A stretch of DNA of 53,514 nt. Source: Kordia sp. GTDB taxonomy: Bacteria > Bacteroidota > Bacteroidia > Flavobacteriales > Flavobacteriaceae. Positions within the stretch are counted from its first letter, which is position 1, and each line of letters starts with the position of its first letter. The stretch is taken from NCBI GenBank assembly GCA_002733415.1, contig NVVR01000021.1:1153-54666 (forward strand), in the 5' to 3' direction. Both the position numbers and the translations under genes were made by a program. The notes beneath the pieces are model-generated. The model was not told where the DNA came from. It saw only the letters and a program-made list of their open reading frames with translations, and made no database searches. Shown here one piece after another: positions 1 to 7,542 of this stretch.

Positions 1-204
1 GCTTTTGATGGTGATATTATTTTGAAAATGGATAAAGCACCCGATTTTAGAAACTCTTATGTATATGCTAATAAGAACCGTTACCAAAACAAACCATTGG
101 ATAGTTTAAAGTATAATATTTTCACGAAATCATTAATACGAGATAACGAACTAACAGCCAACCAACAGCAACCAACAGTATTAAAATATGTTGTTGCTGG
201 GTAA
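1..204 (+). CDS. C-terminal end of an unidentified protein (partial)
   Basis: The reading frame is open from the first base of the window and ends at a TAA at 202-204, so only about the last 67 residues are visible. The first possible start inside the window (TTG at 22, ATG at 28) is probably internal. The visible part is polar, with no transmembrane segment or motif I recognise. It lies directly upstream of an attC-like site (236-432), so it is probably the cargo of another cassette whose beginning is outside the window. It is the only plus-strand gene in the left array. The function is unknown. Confidence 0.5.
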   Translation, partial: AFDGDIILKMDKAPDFRNSYVYANKNRYQNKPLDSLKYNIFTKSLIRDNELTANQQQPTVLKYVVAG

Positions 205-235
205 TATTTATTGTTCGCATGCTTTTTTTAATCTG

Positions 236-432
236 GACTAACGTTTAGCTATGAATAGTACGGGGCAGAAAATCCGCGGATTTTCGTGTGGGCACAAGCC
301 ATAAGCTTTTCGGTTTTGTTTTTATTTTTTTGTTCTTAAACACCAAATTAAAAGATTTGGCGATATTCGTAAAAGTACACAATCTCCAGAATTAAACACC
401 AAGAACCGTATTATTTATAGGTGTTGTTATAG
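236..432. other. attC-like site L1 (long type)
   Basis: The left box GACTAAC (236-242) and right box GTTATAG (426-432) enclose about 180 bases. The outer arms pair imperfectly: CTATGAATAGTACGG near the left end against CCGTATTATTTATAG near the right end. Inside are the perfect palindrome GAAAATCCGCGGATTTTC minus one base (this copy begins the region with 'aaaatccgcggatttt') and a CCAAAT/ATTTGG hairpin. The architecture matches integron attC sites, although this one is longer than most. Near-identical copies occur at 1087, 38245 and 51443. Identification is by structure and context only. Confidence 0.75.
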
Positions 433-439
433 CAAGTTT

Positions 440-1081
440 TTAATTGCTTAACATTTTAGTAGTCTCCCAAATTTTTTCTTTTGAGAATTCACCAAAAAAG
501 CTAATGAATTCACTTTTTTCAGAAATGATAACAAAACTACTACAAGGGTAATGACGATTAAAAAATAGCCTTTCAATGTTGTTTTCAGGGTCTTTTACCC
601 AATTCTTAAATCCATCGTTTTTACCATATAATCCATCAGTCCCTTTATAAATATATATGATTGTTGATTCTTTTATTTTATTAATTCCTTTTTCCATTTT
701 ATTGTACCAATTTCTAATTCTTTTTCTGGTAGCAGATCCGCTAGAATTACAAGGGTCTTTTCCTGGGTAATAAATAATTACTATTGGTTTGGACGAATCA
801 ATTTTTTTATTTGTAGCTGAAGTTAATAACGAATCAAGTGCTTTTTTATTCCCGATTGTTCCATGTGTTTCCCGTATCGAGAGGATTTTGTGATTTATTG
901 AATCTCCTTGTATGCTTAAAAAACTATTTTTCCATTTTTTGATTTGAAATTCTGTATTAGAAATAGGTTTATAATTTTCATCAAAGTATTTAATAGTGTT
1001 TTTTTCAATTTTCAGATTTTGGGAGTATGAGAAATTTGAAATCAAAATAGATAGATAAAATATTTGTAATGCTTGTTTCAT
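440..1081 (-). CDS. Secreted protein of unknown function (cassette cargo)
   Basis: This 213-aa protein has an N-terminal hydrophobic signal peptide ending near SYSQ (about residue 20), so it is probably exported. The mature part is basic and polar. A central stretch, around residues 98-113 (KPIVIIYYPGKDPCNS), looks like a beta strand followed by a Cys-containing loop and could belong to a thioredoxin-like fold, but there is no CxxC pair. The gene occupies a complete cassette between attC-like sites L1 and L2. The block begins GTTATAGCA and ends TGTTACAAC, which are complementary at 7 of 9 positions. The ATG at 1081 is used because a signal peptide follows it directly. The function is unknown. 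Confidence 0.7.
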   Translation of the reverse strand: MKQALQIFYLSILISNFSYSQNLKIEKNTIKYFDENYKPISNTEFQIKKWKNSFLSIQGDSINHKILSIRETHGTIGNKKALDSLLTSATNKKIDSSKPIVIIYYPGKDPCNSSGSATRKRIRNWYNKMEKGINKIKESTIIYIYKGTDGLYGKNDGFKNWVKDPENNIERLFFNRHYPCSSFVIISEKSEFISFFGEFSKEKIWETTKMLSN

Positions 1082-1086
1082 ATGTG

Positions 1087-1278
1087 TTACAACGTTTAGC
1101 TATGAATAGTACGGGGTAGAAAATTCGCGGATTTTCGTGTCGGCTAAAGCCATAGCTTTTGTGTTTTGTTTTTATTTTGTCGTTTAAAACCAAACCATAA
1201 GATTTGGTGATTTTATAAATATACAATTCCTTTTTCGTTAAGCCTCAAACCCGTATTATTTTATAGGTGTTGTTACCA
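1087..1278. other. attC-like site L2 (long type)
   Basis: The left box is TTACAAC (1087-1093) and the right box GTTACCA (1272-1278). The interior closely matches L1, with the same outer arms, the same ATTCGCGGATTTTC core hairpin (one base changed from the perfect palindrome) and the same short internal hairpin near the 3' side. It separates the two single-gene blocks of the left array. Confidence 0.75.
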
Positions 1279-1286
1279 AACGGTTT

Positions 1287-1907
1287 TTATAATCCGACAT
1301 AATCTGTTTTTTCTATTTTCAAACTGTCGATTTTATTGTCTTCTATAACAATGGAATACCAAACTCTCCATTGATTATCTGAATCTGGAACATTTAAATC
1401 AGAAGTTAGATAAATAACATTATTATTGATGCTATCAATTTCTGCAGAGAACAGGTTACACTCTTTATAAAATTCAGGGTAAAGAGAGTCTTTAAAATCT
1501 GCTTTAGTAATGCGTTTATGGTCGGCAAATGAGTCAGTTGATATTTTAAGGTCAGAAACTATCGTGTGAGAATGATCAACATAAATTGTGTCGTTAGGTT
1601 GGCTTAGGCTTCTTACTAATGCGCTATCATTTAAGCTAAATCTTTTTAATTCAAGAGAGTAGTTTTTGCTTAATATTTTAAAGTCTTTTCTGAATGTAAT
1701 TGTATCAAAATCTAGTTCCCAATAATTATGAATCGAATCTAACTTTTTTTGAGACTTAACAGATTCTAATTCTGTTATAGGTTTAGGCTCATTGTGTGTT
1801 TCAGTAACATTTAATTCTTTTTTAGGCTTTGTCTCTGTGTTAACTTTTTTTTGATTACAACTCACTAAAAGAGAAATAGTTGTTATTAATATAAGAAGTT
1901 GTTTCAT
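1287..1907 (-). CDS. Lipoprotein of unknown function (cassette cargo)
   Basis: This 206-aa protein starts with a lipoprotein signal, LLILITTISLLVSC, with the lipobox Cys at residue 17. A polar, Lys/Glu-rich linker (about residues 20-60) follows, then a soluble domain with no motif I recognise. It is probably anchored to the outer or inner membrane facing the periplasm. The gene fills a cassette whose ends, GTTACCAAAC and GTTTGGTAAC, are perfectly complementary over 10 bases, the strongest such pair in the left array. The function is unknown. Confidence 0.75.
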   Translation of the reverse strand: MKQLLILITTISLLVSCNQKKVNTETKPKKELNVTETHNEPKPITELESVKSQKKLDSIHNYWELDFDTITFRKDFKILSKNYSLELKRFSLNDSALVRSLSQPNDTIYVDHSHTIVSDLKISTDSFADHKRITKADFKDSLYPEFYKECNLFSAEIDSINNNVIYLTSDLNVPDSDNQWRVWYSIVIEDNKIDSLKIEKTDYVGL

Positions 1908-1927
1908 ATTCGTTTTAGTAGACTGTT

Positions 1928-1963
1928 TGGTAACTAGGATATAAACACAATGGTGTTTATATC
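1928..1963. other. Degenerate attC-like half site with hairpin (L3 remnant)
   Basis: The box TTGGTAAC (AAC at 1932-1934) closes the preceding cassette. It is followed not by the usual AACG core but by a perfect hairpin (GATATAAACAC at 1938-1948, GTGTTTATATC at 1953-1963, loop AATG). No convincing right-hand GTT box follows, so this looks like the broken end of the left array. Confidence 0.45.
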
Positions 1964-2438
1964 TATTATATGACCAAGATAGTAAATTACTTAAAAAACA
2001 TAGTTAGTGTACTGTAAATATTAGTGTTTATTACGATGTAAATGTTTATTGTCGTTTGTAAGCGTATAATAATACGTATTTATAGATTTAAACAATTTCT
2101 CACAATATGGATATAGAAGTTATTACAATCAATAAGAGCGGTACATATTGCAAAGTTACAAAGGGAATAGTTTTCGATTATTGGAATGGATATAAAAGTA
2201 TTAACAAATAAGGGTGAATTTTATAGTTTTAAAAAAAAATAGGATTTTAATTGTGACTATTTAAAACGATCTAGTGTAAACAGAGCGAAATATTACACTT
2301 TTTAACCCATTATTACACTTGTTTTTTTAAGTGTAATACAAAGTGTAATACTCTTAACCCTTAATAAATATAGGGGGTCAGTGTTTTTTATTACACTATT
2401 ACACCTTTTCCCAACTTTAAACGAGTTTTTTTATTTTT
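1964..2438. other. Gene-poor stretch with two tiny overlapping reading frames
   Basis: There is no gene of normal size here. Two very short frames, 2107-2211 (34 codons) and 2186-2242 (18 codons), begin with similar DNA: ATGGATATAGAAGT and ATGGATATAAAAGT. They would encode related starts, MDIEVIT and MDIKVLT, which suggests a decayed duplicated mini-gene rather than two real proteins. The right half holds the ATTACACTT cluster annotated separately. Confidence 0.4.
2292..2406. repeat. Cluster of six ATTACACTT-type iterons
   Basis: Copies of ATTACACTT lie at 2292-2300 and 2312-2320. Inverted copies (AAGTGTAAT) lie at 2329-2337 and 2341-2349. Variants ATTACACTA and ATTACACCT lie at 2390-2398 and 2398-2406. 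They are just downstream of the recombinase gene. Short spaced repeats in both orientations beside a tyrosine recombinase that has an N-terminal arm-binding region are what arm-type binding sites of an island attP look like, but no binding is shown. A partial seventh copy lies near 2276. Confidence 0.5.
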
Positions 2439-3602
2439 TTAAAAATTAAATGAAATATTACGTATTGTTTCGTCCGCTCCTTTATTTCTTGCTGTATATC
2501 CTTCCGTAACTTTTAAATCATGGTGTCGTGCTTGATCTCTAACCTTTATAGCTGGTATTCCTGAGTTTAATAGTTCAGTGATTCCGCTGTCTTTTAAAGA
2601 GTAAAATTGATAAACAGTACTAAACCCCATTATTTTACGCATTTTACTCCATTCATCACTTATTTTTTTAGGGTTTAATTGTTCTGCGCCAGCTTTGTAA
2701 TTGTTTGCCGAAAACACATAATCTGAATTATTAGATTTACTAATATGATTAATTAGCATCGGCATGTATTCCATAGGTATTGTAACTGGTTCTGTTTTGT
2801 GGTTTTTTGAGTCTTCTCCATCAATTAAAATATAACCTCCTTTTAAATTTATATCACTTACTTTAATTTTAGTTAGTTCGGTTCTACGGATAAAGCAAAA
2901 GTAAGTAGCTAGGCAAAGTGTTAAGTAATTTTTATTGTGTTCTGTTAAGTAGGCGTTAATATTCTTTCGGATAGCTGTTGGGATCATTTCCCTTTTTTTC
3001 TTTTCCTTTCGCTTAGTTGTTATTTTTAATGTTGGATCAATACTGATAAAATCACGTTCAAGTAAATATTTACTAAATATTCTAATACCCATTAAATAGT
3101 TGTTGTGTGTTCCTCCTGAATTATTTCTGTCATAATATATATAGTCTAAAAACCCTATAACAAATGCTCTAGTGAAATTAATGCAATACATATTAGATTC
3201 TCCTTTCATTTCCATATACGACAAAAGGTTTTTTAAATAAGATTTATAGGAACGCTCAGTGTCAGGACGTAGTGCTTTGTCCTTGACTTGTTTTTGTAGT
3301 TGTTTTAAGTATTGTTCAATTACTTCTGAGATTATTGCAAAACTTTTAGTTGCATTATCTTCTATGTATGGATTCCATCCACGTTCAAGTTTGGAATTAA
3401 TTTCTGCAACTGTTCGTTTAGCGTGTTTTTTTCGTTCAGTAGCATTTTTTAGCGGTCTTACTCGCAAACGTTTTATAACTAATTGATTAGTGAATGGATT
3501 TTTAACATAAAAAACGATTCTCCAGTCCTGATTAATTCTCAATTCCGCTGGAACATAATCAACAAGAGGGATATTAAAACTACGATTTTGTGATAATGAC
3601 AT
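2439..3602 (-). CDS. Tyrosine recombinase / phage-type integrase
   Basis: This 387-aa site-specific recombinase has an N-terminal arm-type DNA-binding region (about 1-85), a SAM-like core-binding domain (about 90-185) and a C-terminal catalytic domain (about 205-387). The catalytic landmarks are Arg240 (FIRRTEL), His360/361 (ARHHDL) and the likely nucleophile Tyr369 (TEGYT). The usual HxxR box is replaced by YSLKD, with Lys337 where Arg is expected. YSxK variants are, as I recall, common in Bacteroidota integrases, so it may still be active. It lies 130 bp from the 3' end of a tRNA gene, which fits an island integrase using that tRNA as its target. It lacks the features of an integron IntI and is longer than one, so it is not obviously the enzyme that moves the neighbouring attC-like cassettes. 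Confidence 0.88.
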   Translation of the reverse strand: MSLSQNRSFNIPLVDYVPAELRINQDWRIVFYVKNPFTNQLVIKRLRVRPLKNATERKKHAKRTVAEINSKLERGWNPYIEDNATKSFAIISEVIEQYLKQLQKQVKDKALRPDTERSYKSYLKNLLSYMEMKGESNMYCINFTRAFVIGFLDYIYYDRNNSGGTHNNYLMGIRIFSKYLLERDFISIDPTLKITTKRKEKKKREMIPTAIRKNINAYLTEHNKNYLTLCLATYFCFIRRTELTKIKVSDINLKGGYILIDGEDSKNHKTEPVTIPMEYMPMLINHISKSNNSDYVFSANNYKAGAEQLNPKKISDEWSKMRKIMGFSTVYQFYSLKDSGITELLNSGIPAIKVRDQARHHDLKVTEGYTARNKGADETIRNISFNF

Positions 3603-3684
3603 TTTTTTTTTACCTCATTAATGATAATGAACGGTAAAAAGATGTGAATAAATGGTTAACCCAATATTAACCCAGTCAAAACTT

Positions 3685-3729
3685 AAAAAAGCACCTAACT
3701 ATTTGATTTAAAAATAGTTAAGTGCTTTT
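3685..3729 (-). terminator. Rho-independent terminator downstream of the tRNA
   Basis: The stem is built from AAAAGCACTTAACTATT and AATAGTTAGGTGCTTTT on the minus strand, with one mismatch and a short AT loop, followed by a T-run. It lies just after the 3' end of the tRNA gene and would end its transcript before the recombinase gene. Confidence 0.75.
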
Positions 3730-3732
3730 AAG

Positions 3733-3806
3733 TAGCGTGATGCAGATTCGAACTGCAGACCTCCTGAGTATGAATCAGGCGCTCTAACCAACTGAGCTAC
3801 CACGCC
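3733..3806 (-). tRNA. tRNA with anticodon CAT (elongator Met, possibly Ile2)
   Basis: On the minus strand this 74-nt cloverleaf starts GGCGTGG and ends TCACGCTA, without an encoded CCA. The anticodon stem CCTGA/TCAGG holds the loop TTCATAC, giving anticodon CAT. The T-arm reads TTCGAATC. Met and lysidine-modified Ile tRNAs share this anticodon. The lack of initiator features favours elongator Met, but Ile2 cannot be excluded. Its 3' end faces the recombinase, which is the usual integration orientation. Confidence 0.9.
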
Positions 3807-3950
3807 ATTTTGCTAACGGTGTGCAAATATAAAAACAAAATTAGATACTACAAGAAATAAGTGTAAAATATATATAAAAAAAATACTTGTCAATTCTTTT
3901 TTGAAATCTGCAATAAATATTTATATTGTAAAAAATATTGATAATTAATT

Positions 3951-4331
3951 ATGAGAGAAAAATTTGAATTAGAATTCCCTATTCACGCATCACCTAAATT
4001 GTTGCACCAATACTTGTCAACGCCTTCAGGCTTGTCAGAGTGGTATGCTGATGATGTAAATTCTAGAGGAGAATTATATACCTTTATTTGGGATGATAGT
4101 GAGGAGCAAGCAAAATTACTTTCAAAAAAAGCTGTAGACAAAGTGCGTTTTCAGTGGTTAGAAGATGAGGGTGAAGATTATTATTTTGAAATTAGAATCC
4201 AAGTTGATGAAATTACAAAAGATGTTTCCTTAATGGTAACTGATTTTTCTGATGAAGATGATATGGACGAAAATAAAATGCTTTGGGAAAATCAAATAGG
4301 AGAACTTAAAAAGGTACTTGGTTCTGTATAA
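3951..4331 (+). CDS. START-like domain protein
   Basis: This 126-aa acidic cytosolic protein reads like the small SRPBCC/START-like family conserved in Bacteroidota, with an N-terminal PIHASPKLLHQYLSTPSGLSEW stretch (split here as PIHASPKLLH and QYLSTPSGLSEW) that starts the helix-grip fold. No catalytic residues are evident and the ligand is unknown. It is followed by a terminator and then, with no gap, by the class IV aminotransferase gene on the same strand. I have seen this order in flavobacterial genomes, so the pair belongs to the core block rather than the island. Confidence 0.8.
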   Translation: MREKFELEFPIHASPKLLHQYLSTPSGLSEWYADDVNSRGELYTFIWDDSEEQAKLLSKKAVDKVRFQWLEDEGEDYYFEIRIQVDEITKDVSLMVTDFSDEDDMDENKMLWENQIGELKKVLGSV

Positions 4332-4355
4332 GAAGTTTTATTATTACTGTATATT

Positions 4356-4382
4356 AGCCCTAATTTTATTAGGGCTTTTTTT
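4356..4382 (+). terminator. Terminator after the START-like gene
   Basis: The hairpin AGCCCTAAT/ATTAGGGCT with a short loop is followed by a T-run that ends right before the ATG of the next gene at 4383. The aminotransferase transcript therefore either reads through it or starts within it. Confidence 0.75.
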
Positions 4383-5240
4383 ATGATTAATTTTAACGGT
4401 AATATAGAATCTCAAGAACATATATTTTCTAGCAATAGAGCATTTAAATATGGTGATGCTGTTTTTGAAACAATTAAGGTAGTTAATAATACTATTTTGT
4501 TTTGGGAAGATCATTATTTTAGACTAATGGCATCCATGCGAATTGTGAGAATGGAAATACCAATGGAATTTACCATGGAGTTTTTAGAAGCTCAAATAGT
4601 TAATCTAATAGAAGTTAATAATTTATTAAATACTCCTGTAAGAGTTAGAATGACTGTCTTTCGTGATGCTCCTGGATTATATACGCCAGAGCATAATAAT
4701 ATTGGTTACTTTATTGAAGTAAAATCACTTCAAAATGGCGCTACCTATAAATTAAATAGTGAATTATGTGAAGTTGATTTGTTTAAGGATCATTATGTCA
4801 CGCCACAATTATTATCTACTTTAAAAACGACCAATAGAGTTTTAAATGTTATTGCTGGGATTTTCGCAAAAGAAAATGAATTGGATAACTGTTTATTGTT
4901 AAACAGTAACAAACAAGTTATTGAGGCTATTAATGGAAATTTGTTTTTGGTAAAAGGAAATGTAATTAAAACACCACCCTTAGAAGATGGTTGTATAAAA
5001 GGGATTATGCGTAAGCAATTAATTGAAGTTATTGGTAAGTTAGAAAATTACACCATAGAAGAAGCTTCAATATCACCTTTTGAGTTGCAAAAAGCAGATG
5101 AGTTATTCATAACCAATGTCATTAAAGGCGTAACGTCAATTACTAAATACAGAAAGAAAAGTTATGACACTACTGTTGCTTCAGTGTTGGTAACTGAAAT
5201 TAATAAGTTGAGTGCAGGAATGCAGTTAATGAATAAGTAA
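4383..5240 (+). CDS. Class IV (fold type IV) PLP aminotransferase
   Basis: This 285-aa protein belongs to the branched-chain aminotransferase / aminodeoxychorismate lyase superfamily. The PLP-binding Lys is Lys148 in LSTLKTTNRV. Glu181 in VIEAINGNLF is the conserved pyridine-nitrogen Glu region, and RAFKYGDAVFET near residues 19-30 is the family's N-terminal signature. Length fits the family. The substrate could be a branched-chain or D-amino acid, or aminodeoxychorismate, and sequence alone does not decide. It is downstream of the START-like gene and convergent with yqgE. Confidence 0.85.
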   Translation: MINFNGNIESQEHIFSSNRAFKYGDAVFETIKVVNNTILFWEDHYFRLMASMRIVRMEIPMEFTMEFLEAQIVNLIEVNNLLNTPVRVRMTVFRDAPGLYTPEHNNIGYFIEVKSLQNGATYKLNSELCEVDLFKDHYVTPQLLSTLKTTNRVLNVIAGIFAKENELDNCLLLNSNKQVIEAINGNLFLVKGNVIKTPPLEDGCIKGIMRKQLIEVIGKLENYTIEEASISPFELQKADELFITNVIKGVTSITKYRKKSYDTTVASVLVTEINKLSAGMQLMNK

Positions 5241-5270
5241 TCCTATGTTTGGGAATTAGAAAACTAATTT

Positions 5271-5843
5271 TTAGTTAAGTGCTGGGTTTTCAGGTGCGTT
5301 GGACCATATAATATAGTTGCCACCTAATTCAATCATTTTCTCCTTCCAAAAGCTTGAGCTGTACTTTTTTTCAATAATGGAACTGTGGTACTTGTTTTTC
5401 ACAACAACCCATGAATTATGGCTTAATTCATCAAATAACTGATTGGTATCCCAGCCAGAATACCCTAAAAAGAAACGAATGTCTTTTTCTGAAATTTCCC
5501 CATCATTGATTAGTCTGCAAACTGTATCAAAATTCCCAGCCCAATATATGCCTTCTGATATTTCAACACTATCTGGTATCAAGTGAGGTACTTTATGAAT
5601 AAAATAGAGATTGTCTTGCTCAACAGGTCCGCCATTGTAAACAATAAAATCTTGAGTCAATTCAGGTAATAAATCTTTCAACGAAAAATCAAGCGGTTTA
5701 TTAAGTATAAACCCAATAGAGCCTGAATTGGTATGTTCTGCTAATAAAATAACCGATCTATTAAAAGAGAGATCTCCTGTAATAGAAGGCTCTGCAATTA
5801 AAAGATGTCCTTTTTTTAAATCTAGACTAGTCATATCCCCCAT
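5271..5843 (-). CDS. YqgE/AlgH family protein
   Basis: This 190-aa protein matches the UPF0301 family: the start KKGHLLIAEPSITGDLSF, then HTNSGSIGFILNKPL and later YNGGPVEQDNLYFIH and FFLGYSGWDTNQL. The family is widespread with an unsettled role (AlgH in Pseudomonas is linked to alginate and regulatory phenotypes). It is cytosolic with no signal. It is followed on the same strand by HU and fmt after a bidirectional terminator, a common flavobacterial neighbourhood. Confidence 0.9.
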   Translation of the reverse strand: MGDMTSLDLKKGHLLIAEPSITGDLSFNRSVILLAEHTNSGSIGFILNKPLDFSLKDLLPELTQDFIVYNGGPVEQDNLYFIHKVPHLIPDSVEISEGIYWAGNFDTVCRLINDGEISEKDIRFFLGYSGWDTNQLFDELSHNSWVVVKNKYHSSIIEKKYSSSFWKEKMIELGGNYIIWSNAPENPALN

Positions 5844-5916
5844 AATTTGTTAATTAAAGCTATGAAAAAAAAAGCAAACAACATAATTTGTTGTTAACAA
5901 ATGTTTGTTAATAATA

Positions 5917-5946
5917 AGAAAGCCCTTCATGAAGAAGGGCTTTCTT
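5917..5946. terminator. Bidirectional terminator between HU and yqgE
   Basis: The stem AAGAAAGCCCTTC/GAAGGGCTTTCTT has a 4-base loop and A/T runs on both sides. It lies 25 bp downstream of the HU stop codon and ends that minus-strand transcript. Confidence 0.8.
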
Positions 5947-5970
5947 ATTAAGTATAACTAATTAATATGA

Positions 5971-6243
5971 TTAGTTTACAGCTTTTCCTAAATCAGAACC
6001 AGCTTTGAATTTCACTACGTTTTTAGCAGCAATTTGGATAGTTTTTCCAGTTTGTGGATTTCTTCCTTCTCTTGCAGCTCTATTGGAAACTGACCAAGAT
6101 CCAAATCCTACTAAAGAAACTCTATTTCCAGACTTTAAAGATCCTTCAACATTTCCTAAGAAAGATTCTAATGCTTTCTTTGCAGATGCTTTAGTGATTC
6201 CTGAATCAGCTGCCATTGCGTCGATTAATTGTGTTTTGTTCAT
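5971..6243 (-). CDS. HU-family DNA-binding protein
   Basis: This 90-aa protein is a standard-length HU: an N-terminal helical dimerisation part (MNKTQLIDAMAADSG), then the HU signature GFGSWSVSNRAAREGRNPQT and the DNA-bending arm with RNPQTGK. It binds DNA non-specifically as a dimer and compacts the chromosome. It is monocistronic, with its own terminator downstream and about 200 bp of AT-rich DNA upstream before fmt's end. Confidence 0.95.
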   Translation of the reverse strand: MNKTQLIDAMAADSGITKASAKKALESFLGNVEGSLKSGNRVSLVGFGSWSVSNRAAREGRNPQTGKTIQIAAKNVVKFKAGSDLGKAVN

Positions 6244-6444
6244 AAGAATTGATTTTAAATATTTTAAATTATTAATGTTGGTGAACTCAGTTATTACCTG
6301 AATTCCTCTACAATATGTAAATCATTTTGCTTTCACGCAAGTAAACACAAGGGAAAAACACTATTTTGTTAATAACTTTAAGGGTTTGTTAATAAAAGCA
6401 GGTAAAAAACATTGTTTTTGAGCAAGCCCAATGACAATAAGGGT

Positions 6445-7392
6445 TTAGCGCATTTTTGAGTTTTTAGTAAATGAAAATCCATTTAAAAGCGATTTTACAT
6501 CCATTTTTTTCTTCCCAGGGAGTTGTAAAACATGTATTTCTATGTAACCTCCTTTAACAGCAATCTTTACGGAGTTTTTGTCAGAAATAATTGATCCAGT
6601 TTCAAGGGTATGTGCTTCAATGATTTTTGAAACCTCATAAATTTTCACCGCTAAAATAGTTTCATCAACACATAATTCTGACCAAGCAGCTGGATATGGG
6701 CTTAAACCCCTTATTTTATTATGTATAATATCAATAGGTAAGTTCCAATCAATCTTACAGGTGTGTTTGTGTATTTTGTATGCTGTCCTTATGTGTTCAA
6801 CTTCTGGCTGAATGTATGTGCTTAAGGTGTCCTCTTCAATAGCTTTAACTGTTTTTAAAACTAGTTTACTTCCTTCGGTCATTAAACGGTCATGTAAGTT
6901 GCCAGCGTTTTCATTTGGAGTTATGTCAAGCTCTTCTTGCATGATAATTTCTCCAGTATCAATTTTTTCATCAATAAAGAAGGTTGTGATACCAGTTTTG
7001 GTTTCACCATTAATTAATGCCCAGTTTATAGGGGCGGCTCCACGGTAATGTGGTAGGAGAGATGCATGTAAGTTAAATGTACCATATTCAGGCATTTGCC
7101 ATACTTGTTTTGGGAGCATTCTAAACGCAACAATTATTTGAAGATTTGCTTCAAGAGATTTCAGTTCACTTAAAAAAGCGTCGTCTTTTAGGTTAGTAGG
7201 TTGTAATACATTTAAGTTTTGCTCAACAGCATATTTTTTTACAGCTGACTGATTTAGTTTCTGTCCTCTACCTGCTGGTTTATCTGGAGCAGTAATAACC
7301 CCAACTATATTATAATTGTTGTCAACTAAAGTTTTTAATGTGGCTACAGCAAAATCTGGTGTACCCATAAATACGATGTTTAGTTTTTTCAT
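6445..7392 (-). CDS. fmt: Methionyl-tRNA formyltransferase
   Basis: This 315-aa enzyme transfers a formyl group from 10-formyl-THF to initiator Met-tRNA. The N-terminal Rossmann domain starts NIVFMGTPDFAVATL. The catalytic signature NLHASLLPHYRGAAPINWAL and the downstream Asp loop DTGEIIMQ are intact, and a C-terminal OB-like domain follows. The ATG at 7392 (MKKLNIVFMG) is chosen because it begins directly before the first beta strand. An upstream in-frame start at 7443 would add 17 unrelated residues. DUF349 lies upstream on the same strand, separated by a terminator. Confidence 0.95.
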   Translation of the reverse strand: MKKLNIVFMGTPDFAVATLKTLVDNNYNIVGVITAPDKPAGRGQKLNQSAVKKYAVEQNLNVLQPTNLKDDAFLSELKSLEANLQIIVAFRMLPKQVWQMPEYGTFNLHASLLPHYRGAAPINWALINGETKTGITTFFIDEKIDTGEIIMQEELDITPNENAGNLHDRLMTEGSKLVLKTVKAIEEDTLSTYIQPEVEHIRTAYKIHKHTCKIDWNLPIDIIHNKIRGLSPYPAAWSELCVDETILAVKIYEVSKIIEAHTLETGSIISDKNSVKIAVKGGYIEIHVLQLPGKKKMDVKSLLNGFSFTKNSKMR

Positions 7393-7478
7393 TTTATTTT
7401 GGAGTGTTTTGAGGTAATACCAATTTAAGTTTTTACGCGTCATCTAAAAGTTAAAGAGGTATAATTATTTTATAAGCT

Positions 7479-7518
7479 AAAAAAACATTTCAAATTAATG
7501 TTAATTTGAAATGTTTTT
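7479..7518. terminator. Terminator after the DUF349 gene
   Basis: The long stem AAACATTTCAAATTAA/TTAATTTGAAATGTTT has a tiny loop and is flanked by A and T runs. It ends the DUF349 transcript about 25 bp past its stop and could act in both directions. Confidence 0.8.
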
Positions 7519-7542
7519 AAAGTATTCTAATATATTAATGGT

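Noticed and set aside
22..204. Taking TTG at 22 or ATG at 28 as the true start
   Set aside because: The frame is open to the window edge, so the real start is probably outside.
1005..1226. A 73-codon minus-strand reading frame across attC-like site L2
   Set aside because: It lies mostly inside the repeated element, overlaps the start of the real gene at 440-1081, and a similar open frame appears by chance in the copy at 38377-38595.
2439..3602. Treating the left recombinase as the missing integron integrase
   Set aside because: It has an N-terminal arm-binding region, is about 60 residues longer than IntI, has a variant catalytic box and sits at a tRNA, all typical of an island integrase.
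3733..3806. A duplicated tRNA end (attR) inside the window
   Set aside because: I looked for the last part of the tRNA further left and found none. It may lie outside the window.
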